DNA from: Sphagnum compactum
Lineage: Eukaryota; Bryophyta; Sphagnopsida; Sphagnales
DNA length: 64,000 nucleotides
Direction: 5' to 3'
NCBI GenBank assembly: GCA_965153455.1
Contig: OZ234493.1
Location: forward strand, 20,078,213-20,142,212
In this document: piece after piece, positions 45,662 to 57,559 of the stretch
Position numbering within the stretch: position 1 is the stretch's first letter
How the letters are laid out: each line of letters starts with the position of its first letter
Program-made: the position numbers and the translations under genes
Notes under the pieces: generated by a model
What the model saw: only the letters and a program-made list of their open reading frames with translations
Database searches by the model: none
What the model was told of the DNA's origin: nothing

Positions 45662-47559
45662 CACTAAAAGAAATCTTGTATTATGCAATCATTCAATTTG
45701 TGATTATATGTGATTAATTGTCATTTTCAACTATGTTTTGTCATTTTTACATCTACTCACCATCCTTTTCAATCTCTTACTTTTTTTACAAATATGGTGT
45801 GAATAATTTGTGACTATTAAGTTTTCCACATTTTCATGTTTACTAATTTTTTGGGTTTTCATTCAAAAAGAGGCTTTCATGTAAAATTAATTGCAAAAGT
45901 AGTTGTAACTTAGTAACCTTTATGTGGTGTACCTACATCTTTGAAGTATATTAAAATGTTTTAAAATATATTAGAGATATGTTTGTAGACTTGTGTATTT
46001 ATGTCATATTTTGAGCATGTTAAGTATACATTTTATATATATTGTGGGTTGCCTAAATAGGTCAATAGGTACGTAGGTTTCCCTACTAACTAAATATTAT
46101 ATTTAATATGCAAAATATATTAATATTTAAAAGTCTATTTGTTCTAGATAATAGTGATTATTGATTAATAATGATTAAATAGAGTTAATTAATTTTTTAT
46201 TTATCAAATTTTAAATATTAATTTATAGCTCACTAATTAATTATTAACTATAATTAAATTATTATCAAGTAAAATAATTAGGAATTATTGATCAATTAAA
46301 TTACTACCTACTAATTGATTATTATATTTACTAAATAATAAAATAGTAATAGTTAAAAGTTAACTAATTATTTAATGGTATTATTTAATTACAGGTGATT
46401 AGTTAGTTACTATTTTTAGAAAATTATTAACTAATTAACTAACAACTAACCTAGTTATTTATTTTTTTATTATTACTAAATTAAATATAAAATAAACATA
46501 ATATTATTAATAAATATTATGTTATTAATTATTAATTATATTAACTTATAAATAAAATAGTTGTTTGTTCATTATAAGTGTGTTAATAGTAATAATTAAT
46601 TAATTTTCTAGTTAATTAGTTAGTTATTTATTTTGTTATATAATTTACAAAAAAATTAAAAGAACAAAGGATATGGGCTAAACTTTCTAGTTACAAATTA
46701 ATTTGCAAATAAGTTACCTATTTGTGAACTATATTGTGATTAGAAAATTTATCCCATTTGCTTTGTCCTCTATTTTCCATCTTGTAAACTATATAAGGAA
46801 GGTGTTTTTTCTTACATTTTCATATTTTTAAAAATGTGTCTTGTTTGGGATGGACCAATCAAAAAGGTTCAATCGTAAAAATTAAACCCAAAATAAAATA
46901 GAAATTTACATTCATACCCCCTAATTTACCTACCTCCCTAACATAGGTATGTAGGTTGATAGGTCTACCAACCTACCTACCTAAACATTGATTTAAATTT
47001 ATCTTTACTAGTTTTTAATTTATGTTTCATGAGTTTTGCCCAAATTATGCCACATGGAAAAATCCCATAAAAGCAAATTATGCCACATGACAAAATCCCA
47101 TTATAACATATTATGGCACATGGTAAAATCCCATTATAACATATTATGCCACATGATAGACCCCCATGAAATGAATTATGCCACATGGCATATTTCCATT
47201 GATCAATGTTGTGACATTATAGGCTATTTACAATAAATGATGAAGATCAAATTTATATTTTCAAAAAAAAATACAAGAAAGTTACCAAGTGGCAATTAAT
47301 GAATAAGTTATATTTTAATCACAAAAATAGGGACTAATTGCAAGTTGCACATGGATAGTCACCATATGAAATCATATATGTTGACCGTATACATCATCCA
47401 TATGGATTGAGTTGACATCATGGTGAGTCATCATTTGTGCCTAAATGTTGGGTGTGACTTCATTTATATAACTAATAGATTTCTAATTGCCAATGTTCAT
47501 TGTAACTTAATATTTATAATCACAAAATACAATTGCAAATTGACATTTTTCTTTTAATA
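45662..47559. mobile_element. Non-autonomous CACTA element C2 (1898 bp) with ACA target duplication
   Basis: The left end CACTAAAAGAAA and right end TTTTTCTTTTAATA are inverted; ACA flanks both sides (45659-45661 and 47560-47562). The final base is A where G is expected, one mutation. The inverted similarity extends inward through TTTGTGATTATA. Its plan matches C1: a short TACC-type tract (about 46050-46090), AT-rich core (46090-46670), TATATAAGG block (about 46790), second TACC tract (46920-46985), then ATGCCACATGG motifs. No coding sequence. Confidence 0.78.
47036..47200 (+). repeat. About 31-bp tandem repeat inside C2
   Basis: Five units built on AATTATGCCACATGG followed by AAAATCCCATTATAAC. 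The open frames of 66-69 codons on both strands here (CHM or GII repeats) are only translations of the repeat. In copies C1 and C3 the corresponding motif GCCACGTGG is present but not amplified. Confidence 0.85.
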
Positions 47560-48539
47560 ACACTACAATAAAGGTAATGTACTTTTATGCAAATCACAAT
47601 GGTAGTTTTTATCTATCTTAGTCAAATCTTGTTGAATACAATTCAAATGCATTTGAAAAAAATTATGAAAATGAAATGAGTAACAAAACAAAATGTTTTT
47701 ATCCTCCCAACTTTGAAAATTTTACACCAAAAATATCAATATTTAGTGGAAAATGGACTTTACAATGTAGGTGCATCTAGTATCAAAATCCAAAAACATT
47801 ATGGTTATGAATTTTTGTGAAATTGAAAGTCATGTTCACAACTTTGGGAAACCCTTTTTAGATTACTTATAATACTTAAAATGAAAAAATCAAGAAAGGA
47901 AAGGCCTCTTTTTTAAAAAAACTTAATTGAAGACCTCAAATCACAAAGTCCATTTAAATATCTAAAGTTATTTTTCCAATACCCATATTTTATAGGATTC
48001 ATTTTTTTTTAAAAATTAGCGTGATTTGAACTTGGACATGAAAAACAAGTTAACTTCAACATCATTTAAATGTTTTAACTTGAACTAGATATGAACTCTC
48101 AAAATCAACTTTCAATACCCATGTTGGTCCACCCTAGTGTGCAACTACATAAAAAATTTACAAAACATTGAAACATTTTAAATACATGTAACTTCAATTG
48201 CATGCACGTCACACAACTAGAACTAATTAAAATGCTTTGTATTTAAATAAGAATATAAAGTCTTGAATGTGGGGTACCTTAATTTTGACTATGGGGTCCA
48301 AGTTTGCTTAAATGTCTTAAAGAAACTATTATAATGGTATCCTTTCTATGGGTACCATGGCTCAAGGATGCCAAAATAACACATGATTTAGGAAATGACA
48401 TGGTTACAATATAAGGAAATGGTACCATCAAAGCCATAGTAATAGTGTTAAATATTTGGGTAGTGATGTGAAAAGACCAAAAAATTTACTATGTTTTGAC
48501 ATCACAATGGCATCACAGATGAGGAAGAGGATTTGATAT
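47560..48539. other. No gene recognised
   Basis: AT-rich sequence between CACTA copy C2 and the next gypsy fragment. Confidence 0.5.
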
Positions 48540-50570
48540 TCATTAATGAGCTTGAACTATTTTCTATCAGTACATTAGTCTACCCTGAAAGGTAGTACAA
48601 CCTCATTTGTAATCAATACAATTTAGAATGACAAAGGAATAGAAAAACCAACTTCTAATGCATTATCGAACGTTGTAAACAAACACAAAGTTGTTCTTCA
48701 AGTAGTGGTCAACAAAGAACCTAAATAGCTTTGGAAGACAAGGTGTATCTTGAAATTTACTACCACCATAGGCCATGTCATGTATAAATAGATGAAACAC
48801 TAACAAAATTAAAAGTGTAAGAAATGTAGATTACAAGGTGGATTTCAACTAAAGAACAACAATTCATGATGATTAACTTGGGTATAGAAGATAGGACTTC
48901 CATAGATGATAAAAGTCAATGCACAATTGGACTAGGAAAACATGAATTTGTTGAAAGAACTACTAATGGATGTACGAGGACATCTTTGCATGGACATATA
49001 AAGATGTAAAAGGCATACCATCAGAATTGGCACATCATCATACTAAATTGGACACATTTATTCCACCTACACATCAGGCCAAGTCTAGAATGAATCCAAA
49101 CTATGTTGCAGATGTTAAATAGGACATAGACAAATTATTAACAACAATATTTATACAACCGGTAGAGGAAGCCACTTGGATGTCACCAATTACGAGCATA
49201 TTTAAAAAGAACCTTAGCAAGTTCAAAATTTGTGTAAACTTCAAAAAACTAAATGCATCTACCAAGAAAGATCCATATCCATTGCCTTTTACATATGACA
49301 TATTAAACACAATTGTAGGACATGATGCATATTCATTCCTAGATGGATATTATGGATACAACTAAATATCCATAACACCAAAGGAGATATACAAGACAAC
49401 ATTTGTAACAAATTGGGTAGCTTTCACTTGGGTAGTATGCAATTTGGGGTTAAAAATGGACTTCCCGCTTACTAAAGAGTAATAAATAGAGTTTTCAAAA
49501 AATATTTAAACAAATTCATGAATTGTTTTTTGGTGACTTTATTTTGTACAATGATATGGACATTCATCTAACTAAACTTAAACTATGCTTTCATAAATGC
49601 AAAAAATTTGGGATTAACTTAAATACAAACAAATGTGCATTTTTGGTATTTTTAGGGATGATACTAAGATTTATAGTTTCCAAAGAGGGTAAATTACTAA
49701 ACCTTAGTAAAAAAAATCCAAGCCATAGTTTAGATGCATGGTCCAACTAATCCACAATAGATTCATGTGTTTAATGGAATGGTTCAATTCTATAGATTTT
49801 TGATCAAGAATTTTGCATTTATCATGGCTCCAATTACCAAATTCATGAAGAAGACATAATAATTTCTATGGACCCCAAAATGCCAATTATCTTAGGAGCT
49901 GATAAAGTAGAAGTACATAGAAGCACCTATTCTTATATCTCCTAATTGGGATATAGGATTTCATGTCCAAACCTATGCATCATTACTAGTTGTAGATGCC
50001 ATGTTAGCACAAAACCTAATAGGAAAACATGACTAGCTTGTAATTTATGCTTCTAGACTACTTAATAGTGTAGTTCACAAAACTAAAGTACCACAAAATG
50101 AGAAGCCTTAGCCATGGTAGTTGGACCCACAAGTTTAGGCATTACCTATTGGGTAATAAGTTTGTGTTTTATGTAAACCATATGACTTTGGTGTATTTAG
50201 TGAACAACCCAAATGTTTCAAGTCGTATTGTTAAATGGTTATTCTTGTTCTTGGAATATGACTTTACCATATTGTATAAGTTAAGGTGTATCCATGTGGT
50301 AGCAGATGAGTTATCAATACTACCAAACATCACAAAACCAACAAGTGTCCCTAACCAAATTACATATGCAAATTTATTCCATTTATAGCCAATTTGGCTA
50401 GAAAATAAAAAAATTATCTACAAATGGGACAAATGTCTAGTATTTTGGTCCATCAACCCAAAAGCACTCATTATACTACCTAATACTTGTTAGTTCCTAT
50501 TCAATAGTACTTGCTTACTAAGTTTACATGTACACACAACTATAAATCTTGAAGGAAAAATATAAGTTGA
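48540..50570 (+). pseudogene. Ty3/gypsy pol fragment: RT and RNase H (element 3)
   Basis: RT linker from about 48540, then RT blocks: MNPNYVADV and IDKLL-like sequence (about 49090), WMSPITSIFKKN (49178), VNFKKLNASTKKDPYPLPFT (49235-49294), YSFLDGYYGYN (49330). The catalytic block reads FFGDFILYND (49525), where the usual motif is xxDDF, so the first Asp is Gly. FLGMILRFIVSKEGK follows (49653). RNase H shows HKFRHYLLGNKFVFYVNH (50128) and WLFLFLEYDFTILYK (50236). The frame has many stops and shifts. It is clearly a different gypsy lineage from elements 1 and 2. Its gag, protease and LTRs are not found on either side in the correct order. Confidence 0.85.
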
Positions 50571-50794
50571 ATTTGCAAGCACAATTCAATTTCAATTTTT
50601 TTTCAAAAATCATTTTAAATTTTATATATTATTTTGCACATCAATGAATAGATCTTTGAAAGATCTTGAAAAAAATATTCATTTGTTTTATTTGAATAAG
50701 ACATGGTGAAAAAAATGCATTTCAAAGTTTGGATGTGTGAAAAGATTCAAAATGGAACATGTTAATAACAAAGTTTTACAAGGTTTATCACAAC

Positions 50795-50965
50795 ATAAAG
50801 GTGTGGTGAGTTGGTTAAAAAGTTGGCATGAGTACATGTGGCCGAAAAGGTTAAGGGTTCAACTCCCATTCTTTAAATACCTAGGGGAATGTGTGAAGAT
50901 GGTGTACAACCCTAGGCTATGGAATGTATGACTTCGCACCACAACTTAAGTGGGTAACTGGCATC
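50795..50965 (+). mobile_element. Possible tRNA-derived SINE (head visible)
   Basis: A box A-like TGGTGAGTTGG (50804-50814, one base shorter than the consensus) and a perfect box B GGTTCAACTCC (50856-50866) lie 41 bases apart, as in tRNA genes. The region between does not fold into a proper tRNA as far as I can see. A moderately GC tail (CCTAGGCTATGGAATGTATG...) follows and ends near 50965. An RNA polymerase III promoter of a SINE is the best reading. Neither an A-rich tail nor a target duplication was found. Confidence 0.4.
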
Positions 50966-51989
50966 TATTGATGTACCTATTTTATGACCCACCCACCTAC
51001 CTACCTACATTTAATTTCAAAATTAAAAAATTGACCCAAAAGAATCATTGCCCAAAATTTTTGTTATTTGATTTGACCAATCAAATAGCCCACCACTTGG
51101 CTAATAAAAAAGACCACTAGTCAAATAAGTCATGTCAAACATGGCTTGAACAAAATGATTAGTGGCCTTTTCGACTAGTGTCCAAAAAGGGTATTCTTTG
51201 GTCAAAATGTCCAATGAAAAGAGTCATGATTTGTAGAAGTCAACTGACAATTTTTTGACAACCATATTTTGATCCAAACGATAGTCCTACTTGTGCATTG
51301 TTATGACAGGAATGAAGTGAGAAACTCTATAATAGCACAAGGAATTTGTGTTGATGTGTGAAGAAGGTATTAGAAACATAGAGTACATTATGAATATTGT
51401 CAGCTTCAAGGGTTAAAGCACACTAAAATGGAGTACTTTTTGGCATATGCGAAGTCCATATTAGTGTTAAAATAAAAGTCTATTTTACATTGATAGTAGA
51501 ATATATTATATTGCACAAGTCATATGGCAAGGCTAAACAATTTTTTTTTTACTTTTAGACTTTATCAATTATAAAAGATTGTATAAAAAATTTACATTTA
51601 AAAATGAAAAGTTGAATTATTAATCTGAATGAATAAAAAAATCTACAAAAAATCCATATTTCATTGTATATCTCAATTTATGGTTTTCAAATCCTTCAAA
51701 ATTGTATTCCTTTGTATCAATGGCATCACACTGTTTTCTATGTCAAAACAAAAATCATCCAACTAAACATTTTAGTAAATATAATGAGTCCATAATTATA
51801 TGATATGGATTGTGATGCAAGGTTTTTGGCACTTCAAAAGTCCAATATGTTATGGTAATTCAAATCTATTCATGAAATTCATACAATGTGATCATATCAC
51901 GTGTAATAATATTTTTTTGAGTTTTTTTTACATATTATTCATTTATATATTGTTCCATGACTCATGATTGATAATCCAACATGTTGTGA
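50966..51989. other. No gene recognised
   Basis: Contains a short (ACCTACC)n tract (50990-51010) reminiscent of the CACTA copies, but no ends. Otherwise AT-rich and featureless. Confidence 0.45.
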
Positions 51990-52930
51990 CAAGATTATGT
52001 ACTCCACCTTAGTGTGTTTTCACCCTCAAAAATAGGGATGATAGCTATGGGAAACCAGATAATTGCCAAGTCAAGCATGTATTATACAAATTGTCATCAC
52101 ATAATCCATAATGTTGAAATGTGTAAAAGCAAAAAGAAGAAGGAACTTATTGTAGCTACTATTGAAATCACTGCATTAGTTGGTAAGTTCCCCCAAGACC
52201 ATTAAACTATCCTTGTCATATTTGTAGGATAATGGGAGACAAATTGATGAATTGTTTAAGGTTTGGCAAAATGTATAACATCTTAAAAAACAAGGGATGG
52301 AAAACTATAAAAACGAAACCAATAGCTAAGGTAAAAGTCACCATTGTTTCAGTTAACATTGGTGACATTCATGTGACCACTCAAAGTAAGGCAAGTGAAG
52401 AATATGTGTTCAAGGATCAAGAACCAAGGAAGAACAAATCTATAATTGATTAAGAAACAAAAGAAAAGTTGAAAAAGATTTTGGAGAAAACCATATAACA
52501 AATGTAGATAGCTAGTCCACCACTTAATTTACCTGCCACTATAGTAGGAGAATGGACTATCGGTTGGATCAAAATGTTAAGTTTAGTAGAACTTGTAGAG
52601 TAACCAAAAATTCAGGAAATATTTTTTACCTCTCCAAGTAGACTCATATATGTTGAGGAGATATTCCACGATATTAATAAATAGATGTTGGAAACCAATT
52701 ATACATTAAACCTTGGACAATTACTCAAAATAACACTAGACCTGAAAAAATACTTATGGTAAAAATTGAAAATGGATAAAATTACAAATTAATACTAGGC
52801 CTATGAGTGACGAAACAACCCTATTTATAGTTCTTGACATCAGCATAACATTAGTTGTTTTAGGCAACCATATGGCTATTTTTCAAGTACAAATAGGAAT
52901 AAATCTATATGATAAATTATACACATCGTA
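51990..52930 (+). pseudogene. gag: gag C-terminus and protease start of a Ty3/gypsy element
   Basis: A CX2CX4HX4C zinc knuckle, CTNCHHIIHNVEMC (about 52085-52126), starts the segment. It is followed by a second, damaged knuckle (about 52215-52260) and a Lys-rich linker. The stretch up to 52745 includes LGQLLKITLDLKKYLW, a typical pre-protease region of plant gypsy polyproteins. NHMAIFQVQIG (about 52870-52900) follows just before the protease active site, which is missing because the fragment breaks off. Stops are frequent. It lies downstream of RT-RNase H (48540-50570), so it is out of order for one element. Confidence 0.75.
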
Positions 52931-52959
52931 CATACATATGTAGTCAACCATGTTTGATT

Positions 52960-54473
52960 TTTTTTAGTAGTTGCATTGTAATTGCATGCGGCAACTACTT
53001 TAGAACTATCGCAAATGTGCCATTAAAGCAATAACTATGTTGCAACTAGATACAATGTACATACATGTGATCATGCCACATGTCCACATTTCTACCACCC
53101 ATTATGGAATACATTTACTACTAGTTTTCGATTATGATTCCCATTGATACAAATAGTACAACCACTAGTGTGCCGCTATTAAAGTACTACTTATAACTTA
53201 ATAAATATACATATTCATTTTTTATTTACATTTTCATCATGTGTTTCATTTTGAGTGGTTTAAAATGTTATGGGATTGTTACTTCAAGGTTTAGAAATCA
53301 TCTTTGAAATGTAATGGAAAATGATTAATGAGAAAATAACAAGAAAAGAAATAAGCTTTCCAACTTACAAAACACATATATTTTTTCCTTCTTTAGACCC
53401 CTCCTACTTTTAAACTTCATAACTTTTTTATTTGTTATGCATTTTAAACGATTTAAAGTGTTATAAGAATGACACTTGAAGTTCTACAAATCATCTTTGA
53501 ATTCTAATAGCAATAGAATAACATACAAGGATTGTTTTAGATGTTTGGGAATTGGCCTTTGTAGCATTTAGTGGTTTGTTTTTTTAAAATTTTGACCCCC
53601 TTTACTTTGGGGGGCCATAACTTCCTTAATTATTATTTTTTTGACAATTTTAGTGCTTTAGAAGCGCCAATAATAGGGGTTCAAGTTTTGTTTGGACACC
53701 ACAAACAATGGAGCCCTCCCCTTGGATCTGGACTGCCCTTAGCACTTAAGTGTTATAGTTGCAATTCAATTGTAACTTAATTTGCAACTAAGGAACAATT
53801 AAAAGATTTAACCCATATGTTTTATCTTTGAATCCCATGTTACAAACTATATAAAGACGGCTTGTTCTTTCATATTCTCACATGAAAATACAAGTGTCAT
53901 TTTGGGATGAGCTCAAAAAAACTTAACCTAAAGGCAAAACATAAAATAAAATAAAATAATTTCATGATTATTTTTCTATATTTCTACCTACCTATGACCT
54001 TAGGTAGGTAGGTAGGTAGGTCCTAGGTAAATACATACCTAGCTCCTAGAATAAATATTCATATTTATTATTTATTTCAAAATATAATCAATATGCCACG
54101 TGGTAATTGTTTTATTGTCCACATGTCACAATTTTAGACCATCATTAACAATCATAATGAACTATGGAAATCAATATTTCAAAAAGAAAATATTTTTTAT
54201 GTCTAAAAATCTTCATAATGCCTTATATTAGATTTTAATACATGGATGATAATCAATGACATCAACATGACATCATGGGTGTAATTATAATGGAGTTGCA
54301 TGGTAGTTGAAAATGAGTTGTTTTGATTGAGTTGTAATTGAGTTGCAATGAGTTGCATTGTATATACAGTGAGTTGTAACTTTGCAACTCATGCAGCTTG
54401 TCCATTAGCACTCACGACGTATAAATACAGTGAGTTGCAAGGCTAATTCCAAACACCACTTTTTCTCATAGTG
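52960..54473. mobile_element. CACTA family copy C3, left end missing or unreadable
   Basis: The right end TTTTTCTCATAGTG (54460-54473) is CACTA-like, and subterminal GAGTTG/TTGCAACT repeats are dense at 54290-54440. The interior matches C1 and C2: TTTGCAACTAA, TATATAAAG (about 53849), CATTTTGGGATGAG (about 53900), a (GGTA)n tract (54001-54025) and GCCACGTGG (54094). The left end cannot be found; the family sequence starts near 52960, directly after the gag-protease fragment. No coding sequence. Confidence 0.65.
53775..53940 (+). promoter_or_regulatory. Conserved TATA-containing block of CACTA copy C3
   Basis: A good TATA box (TATATAAAG, about 53849) sits inside the same ordered block as at 14480-14660 and 46690-46890. 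It is followed by CATATTCTCACATGAAAATA and TTTTGGGATGAG. Probably the promoter of the parent transposon. Confidence 0.5.
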
Positions 54474-55270
54474 TGAGTATATTCTCACTATTTGACTATC
54501 CATTGACCCTAGTCATAGATCAGGGAGTTCATTTTATAGATGATGTTATCAAGTATCTGACTGATCATTTTATATTCAAGCATGTTAGTTCTACCACCTA
54601 TTATCCACAAGAAATGGGCAAGCATAGTTGACCAACAAATTCATTGTTAATTGCATTACGAAGTTAGTCAATGAGAACAAGGTTAATTGGGATGAACATT
54701 TACCTACTTTTTTCATACAAAATTACTTACAAGGTAGTTACAAGATATACTCCATTTGGTGTATGGATTGCATCCTTTAATGCCCATAGAATATTTTTTT
54801 CTGGCATTAATTGGGGACCATAGATATGCAAATCATGTTAGGGTACTCACAAGCAAACTAACATAGTTGGAGAAACTATAGAATGACAAATTGCAAGCAT
54901 AGGAAACTGTTGGGAATTAGCAGTGGAACTATGAAGTAAATAAAGGTATCCAAAGAAGATATTTAAATTTGGAGATCATGTACCCTGGTTTCCAAAAGAA
55001 TAAAAAACACATCTTGGAAAATTTACTAGGAAGTGGTTTGGTTCATACTGAATATAGTTATGCTAACCCAACAACACTATGGTTTTGCTCACTTTGGATA
55101 AGTTTGATCCAAACCCTATGGTTATTAATGTTCACAACAAGTTGAAACCATATTAGTTTTTGGATGACAAAACATAGACTACAAATCATTTTGAACTAGT
55201 ATACTAGGAAATATAAAAAGATGTGGATGCGAATACAAAAGACGAGGACCATGAAGGCATAAACATGGTA
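54474..55270 (+). pseudogene. Ty3/gypsy integrase fragment and pol C-terminus
   Basis: Starts abruptly inside the integrase core at the CACTA boundary. PLTLVIDQGVHF (about 54505, second catalytic Asp) and TTYYPQEMGKHS (about 54594, in place of the usual NG-E motif) are visible. A stop follows directly, then NKVNWDEHLP-like and RYTPFGVW sequence (about 54747). The C-terminal part shows NLEIMYPGFQKN (about 54966) and HNKLKPY (about 55133), typical of the end of pol. The tail (DANTKDEDHEGINMVKHANW, 55226-55285) is acidic. The N-terminal half of the integrase is missing. It fits the RT-RNase H lineage at 48540-50570 better than elements 1 and 2. Confidence 0.8.
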
Positions 55271-55285
55271 AAACATGCCAACTGG

Positions 55286-56412
55286 AAACACTTGTTGATT
55301 TTTTGGACAATATCCATAAAATACACCTTAATATGTTGAATTCATGAATCTTATTTAATTCATTGATCAATAATTTAAAAAGTTCTTTGACTTCATTGCA
55401 TAATATTGAAGAAACACATGTTTTGATATGCATTTAAGTACATTTTTTGAGCTGCAAGTACATGAAAATAAAACGTCAATTAGAATTATTATACTTTCAA
55501 GTTGACGAAGGCCTAGTGTGTATGGATATAGTTCCAACTTTTCATTTTATAATCATAATTTATCAAAGTTTTAATGTAAAAATATTTTGGAAAATTTGAA
55601 CAACCAATCAATTTAGAACATATTTTTCATCCACTTTTCTTATAATTCTTCAAACTTTATGTTCAACTTATAATAAACTCAATGAAATGTTCCATGACGT
55701 CAAAATGCAACTTAAATAGGTTTTTAATATCTTTTTGAATGTTAATGTTGAAAAAAAACTATTTTTGAAATTAAATTTTCTTAAGACTATTTTTTTCACA
55801 TACTTTATCATGCTTGGACCCATCATAAAAAACCAATCTATATGGTATAGATTGCATAGATTTTTTTTAAAAACCCAAGATGAAGGTGGAAACATTTTTT
55901 GTAATAATGGATGTGGATGATAGTCATTTGGATTCAATGCTAGATGGCAGCCAATGACATAATGTTTCAAATCACAAAAACCTAAAAGGTAAAGTAAGAA
56001 ATTAGGGGGCATGGGAATTAGTGGTGCTAACTTGTCATGGTGACGTTTGTGAACAATCATTTTTTTTCATCTTTTTTATTTTACATCATTTCCAGCATAT
56101 TAGAATGAGTGACGAGAGTTTTGTTGAAAAACTTTTAAAAATTACATGTGAAAAAAAAAAAGCAGGAGGAAATCTTGTTCATGAAATAGAAAGGGAGTTA
56201 TAATAGCATGAAACACTTGCTATAGAAGGCCAATAGATAAAAGCAAAATTAGTTTTACGTCTAGAATTACAAACATGACACTGTTTTAGGTCCATTTTCC
56301 ATCCTGTTCTTCAAATTACAAGTTAGGGAGGCAGATTATAACATGTCTATGTACTTTAGTGTGAACACAAATCAAAGTTGAGAAGTGATTATGTTTTCTA
56401 CAAAAACATGCA
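55286..56412. other. No gene recognised; possibly decayed LTR
   Basis: Follows the end of pol, where a 3' LTR is expected, but no TG start, polypurine tract or partner copy could be defined. The 130-codon reverse frame (55668-56060) has no motif and lies on the T-rich complement. Confidence 0.4.
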
Positions 56413-57370
56413 TGTTGCAACCCTAACCTTGGGCTTGCGACCAAGGCAAAGGCTTGTAAGGGTGCGGGCCAAGAGGAGGCCCGAGAGTCACATCTCATGC
56501 TCCCGGGAGTGTAGGGGAGTGTGAGGGAATGATCCCTCACACTCCCAAGGGAACTCCCACTTTGGGAGTTAGAGTCCCGGTGGACTTCTGAAGTTTCAGA
56601 GATCGATTGCAGGGGTCAAAACCCAATGGATTGAGGAGTTCCTTATATCATTGGAAAACTCTTGGAACTTAGATGTCTGAAATGGGCTCGCATCTCCCAT
56701 TTGAAGACTTTTAACACAAGTTATGGTCAAAAGAAGGGCCGGAAGTCAAATTGGCAATTTATTCTCGACCACGAAAAGTCGGGAATCGACCCAATTTCCT
56801 TGCGTCTAAGTGATGTGCGACATACCGTTGGAAAGCTCTTAACAAGGGTTACAACTTTGCTTTGGACCTCATCTCAATCAGAAGTATGCACACAAAGTTA
56901 TGGGTTCCCAAAGTCGCGAGAATCCTAGCTTTGGGAATTTTGGGACTCCCACTTGGGAGTTTCGGGACAAAAAGCCATTTGGGTGCTGGTCCCGTGGCGA
57001 GGCACAGAGTATACTATAAGGGGGGAGGTGGTGGCTTCCCCCGAGTCGAGGCCATGGTGAGCTTATGAGTCCGAGTTTGCTCATGGCTCGTCCTAGCACC
57101 AAAAGTGCTCTAACTTTGCACTAACCAACTTGTTGTTTGGTTTGTGCAGGTTCGTGTGAGTGATTAGTTGCTTGTCATTCTTCCTAGTTCCATCTCAGAG
57201 CTCCAGCACACCCCTCTACCCCCCCAAAATGCTGCGAGTCAAAGCGTGCCCCAACTCCTTACTTTTCTGCTGTTTCAAACTAGACTTATGTTTGAGTTTA
57301 TCAAGGAGCTTGGGAGCGCGTCAGTGGAATTTCAGGTTTTTGAAGTGTGTTGAAGAATGTGGTGCTGACA
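56413..57370 (+). repeat. LTR family S, copy 2 (+ strand, best preserved)
   Basis: Begins TGTTGCAACCC and ends GTGCTGACA, in the TGT...ACA style. It matches the reverse complement of 5605-6558 throughout: CTCCCGGGAG near the start, repeated gggAGTxxGGGAGT blocks, GAGTATAC, CTCGTCCTAGCACCAAAAGTG and ACACCCCTCTACCC. A decayed coding region follows, so this copy may be the 5' LTR of a larger element. The 5-base flanks do not match. Confidence 0.75.
57007..57021 (+). promoter_or_regulatory. TATA-like promoter site in LTR family S, copy 2
   Basis: GAGTATACTATAAGG about 600 bases into the LTR, conserved in position with the copy at 5957-5969. It probably marks the U3/R boundary region. Confidence 0.45.
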
Positions 57371-57559
57371 AATTTTGAGGACGAGGACGATTTCCATTTT
57401 CTTCAAGAATTGAAAAAACCAATAGCTTCAGCACCACCTTCATCTACAATTTCTTCTGGGTCACATTTTGTACTAGGTTCTTCAACCCTAACTATTTTGA
57501 ATTAGATAATAGAACAATTTTTTTTTACAATGTTTCATTAACATTGATCTATTCTTTCA

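Noticed and set aside
47036-47200. CRISPR-like array
   Set aside because: No unique spacers: the units run on directly, in a plant transposon context.
47036-47236. Repetitive His/Met-rich peptides as real proteins
   Set aside because: Direct translation of a 31-bp tandem repeat that is open on both strands.
47561-47574. CACTACAATAAAGG as the left end of another CACTA element
   Set aside because: No matching right end or duplication was found; its first bases overlap the ACA duplication of C2.
50795-50875. Functional tRNA gene
   Set aside because: Only the promoter boxes fit; no cloverleaf or anticodon arm could be drawn.
55668-56060. 130-codon reverse frame as a gene
   Set aside because: Low-complexity, Leu/Phe/Lys-rich translation of AT-rich DNA where an LTR is expected.
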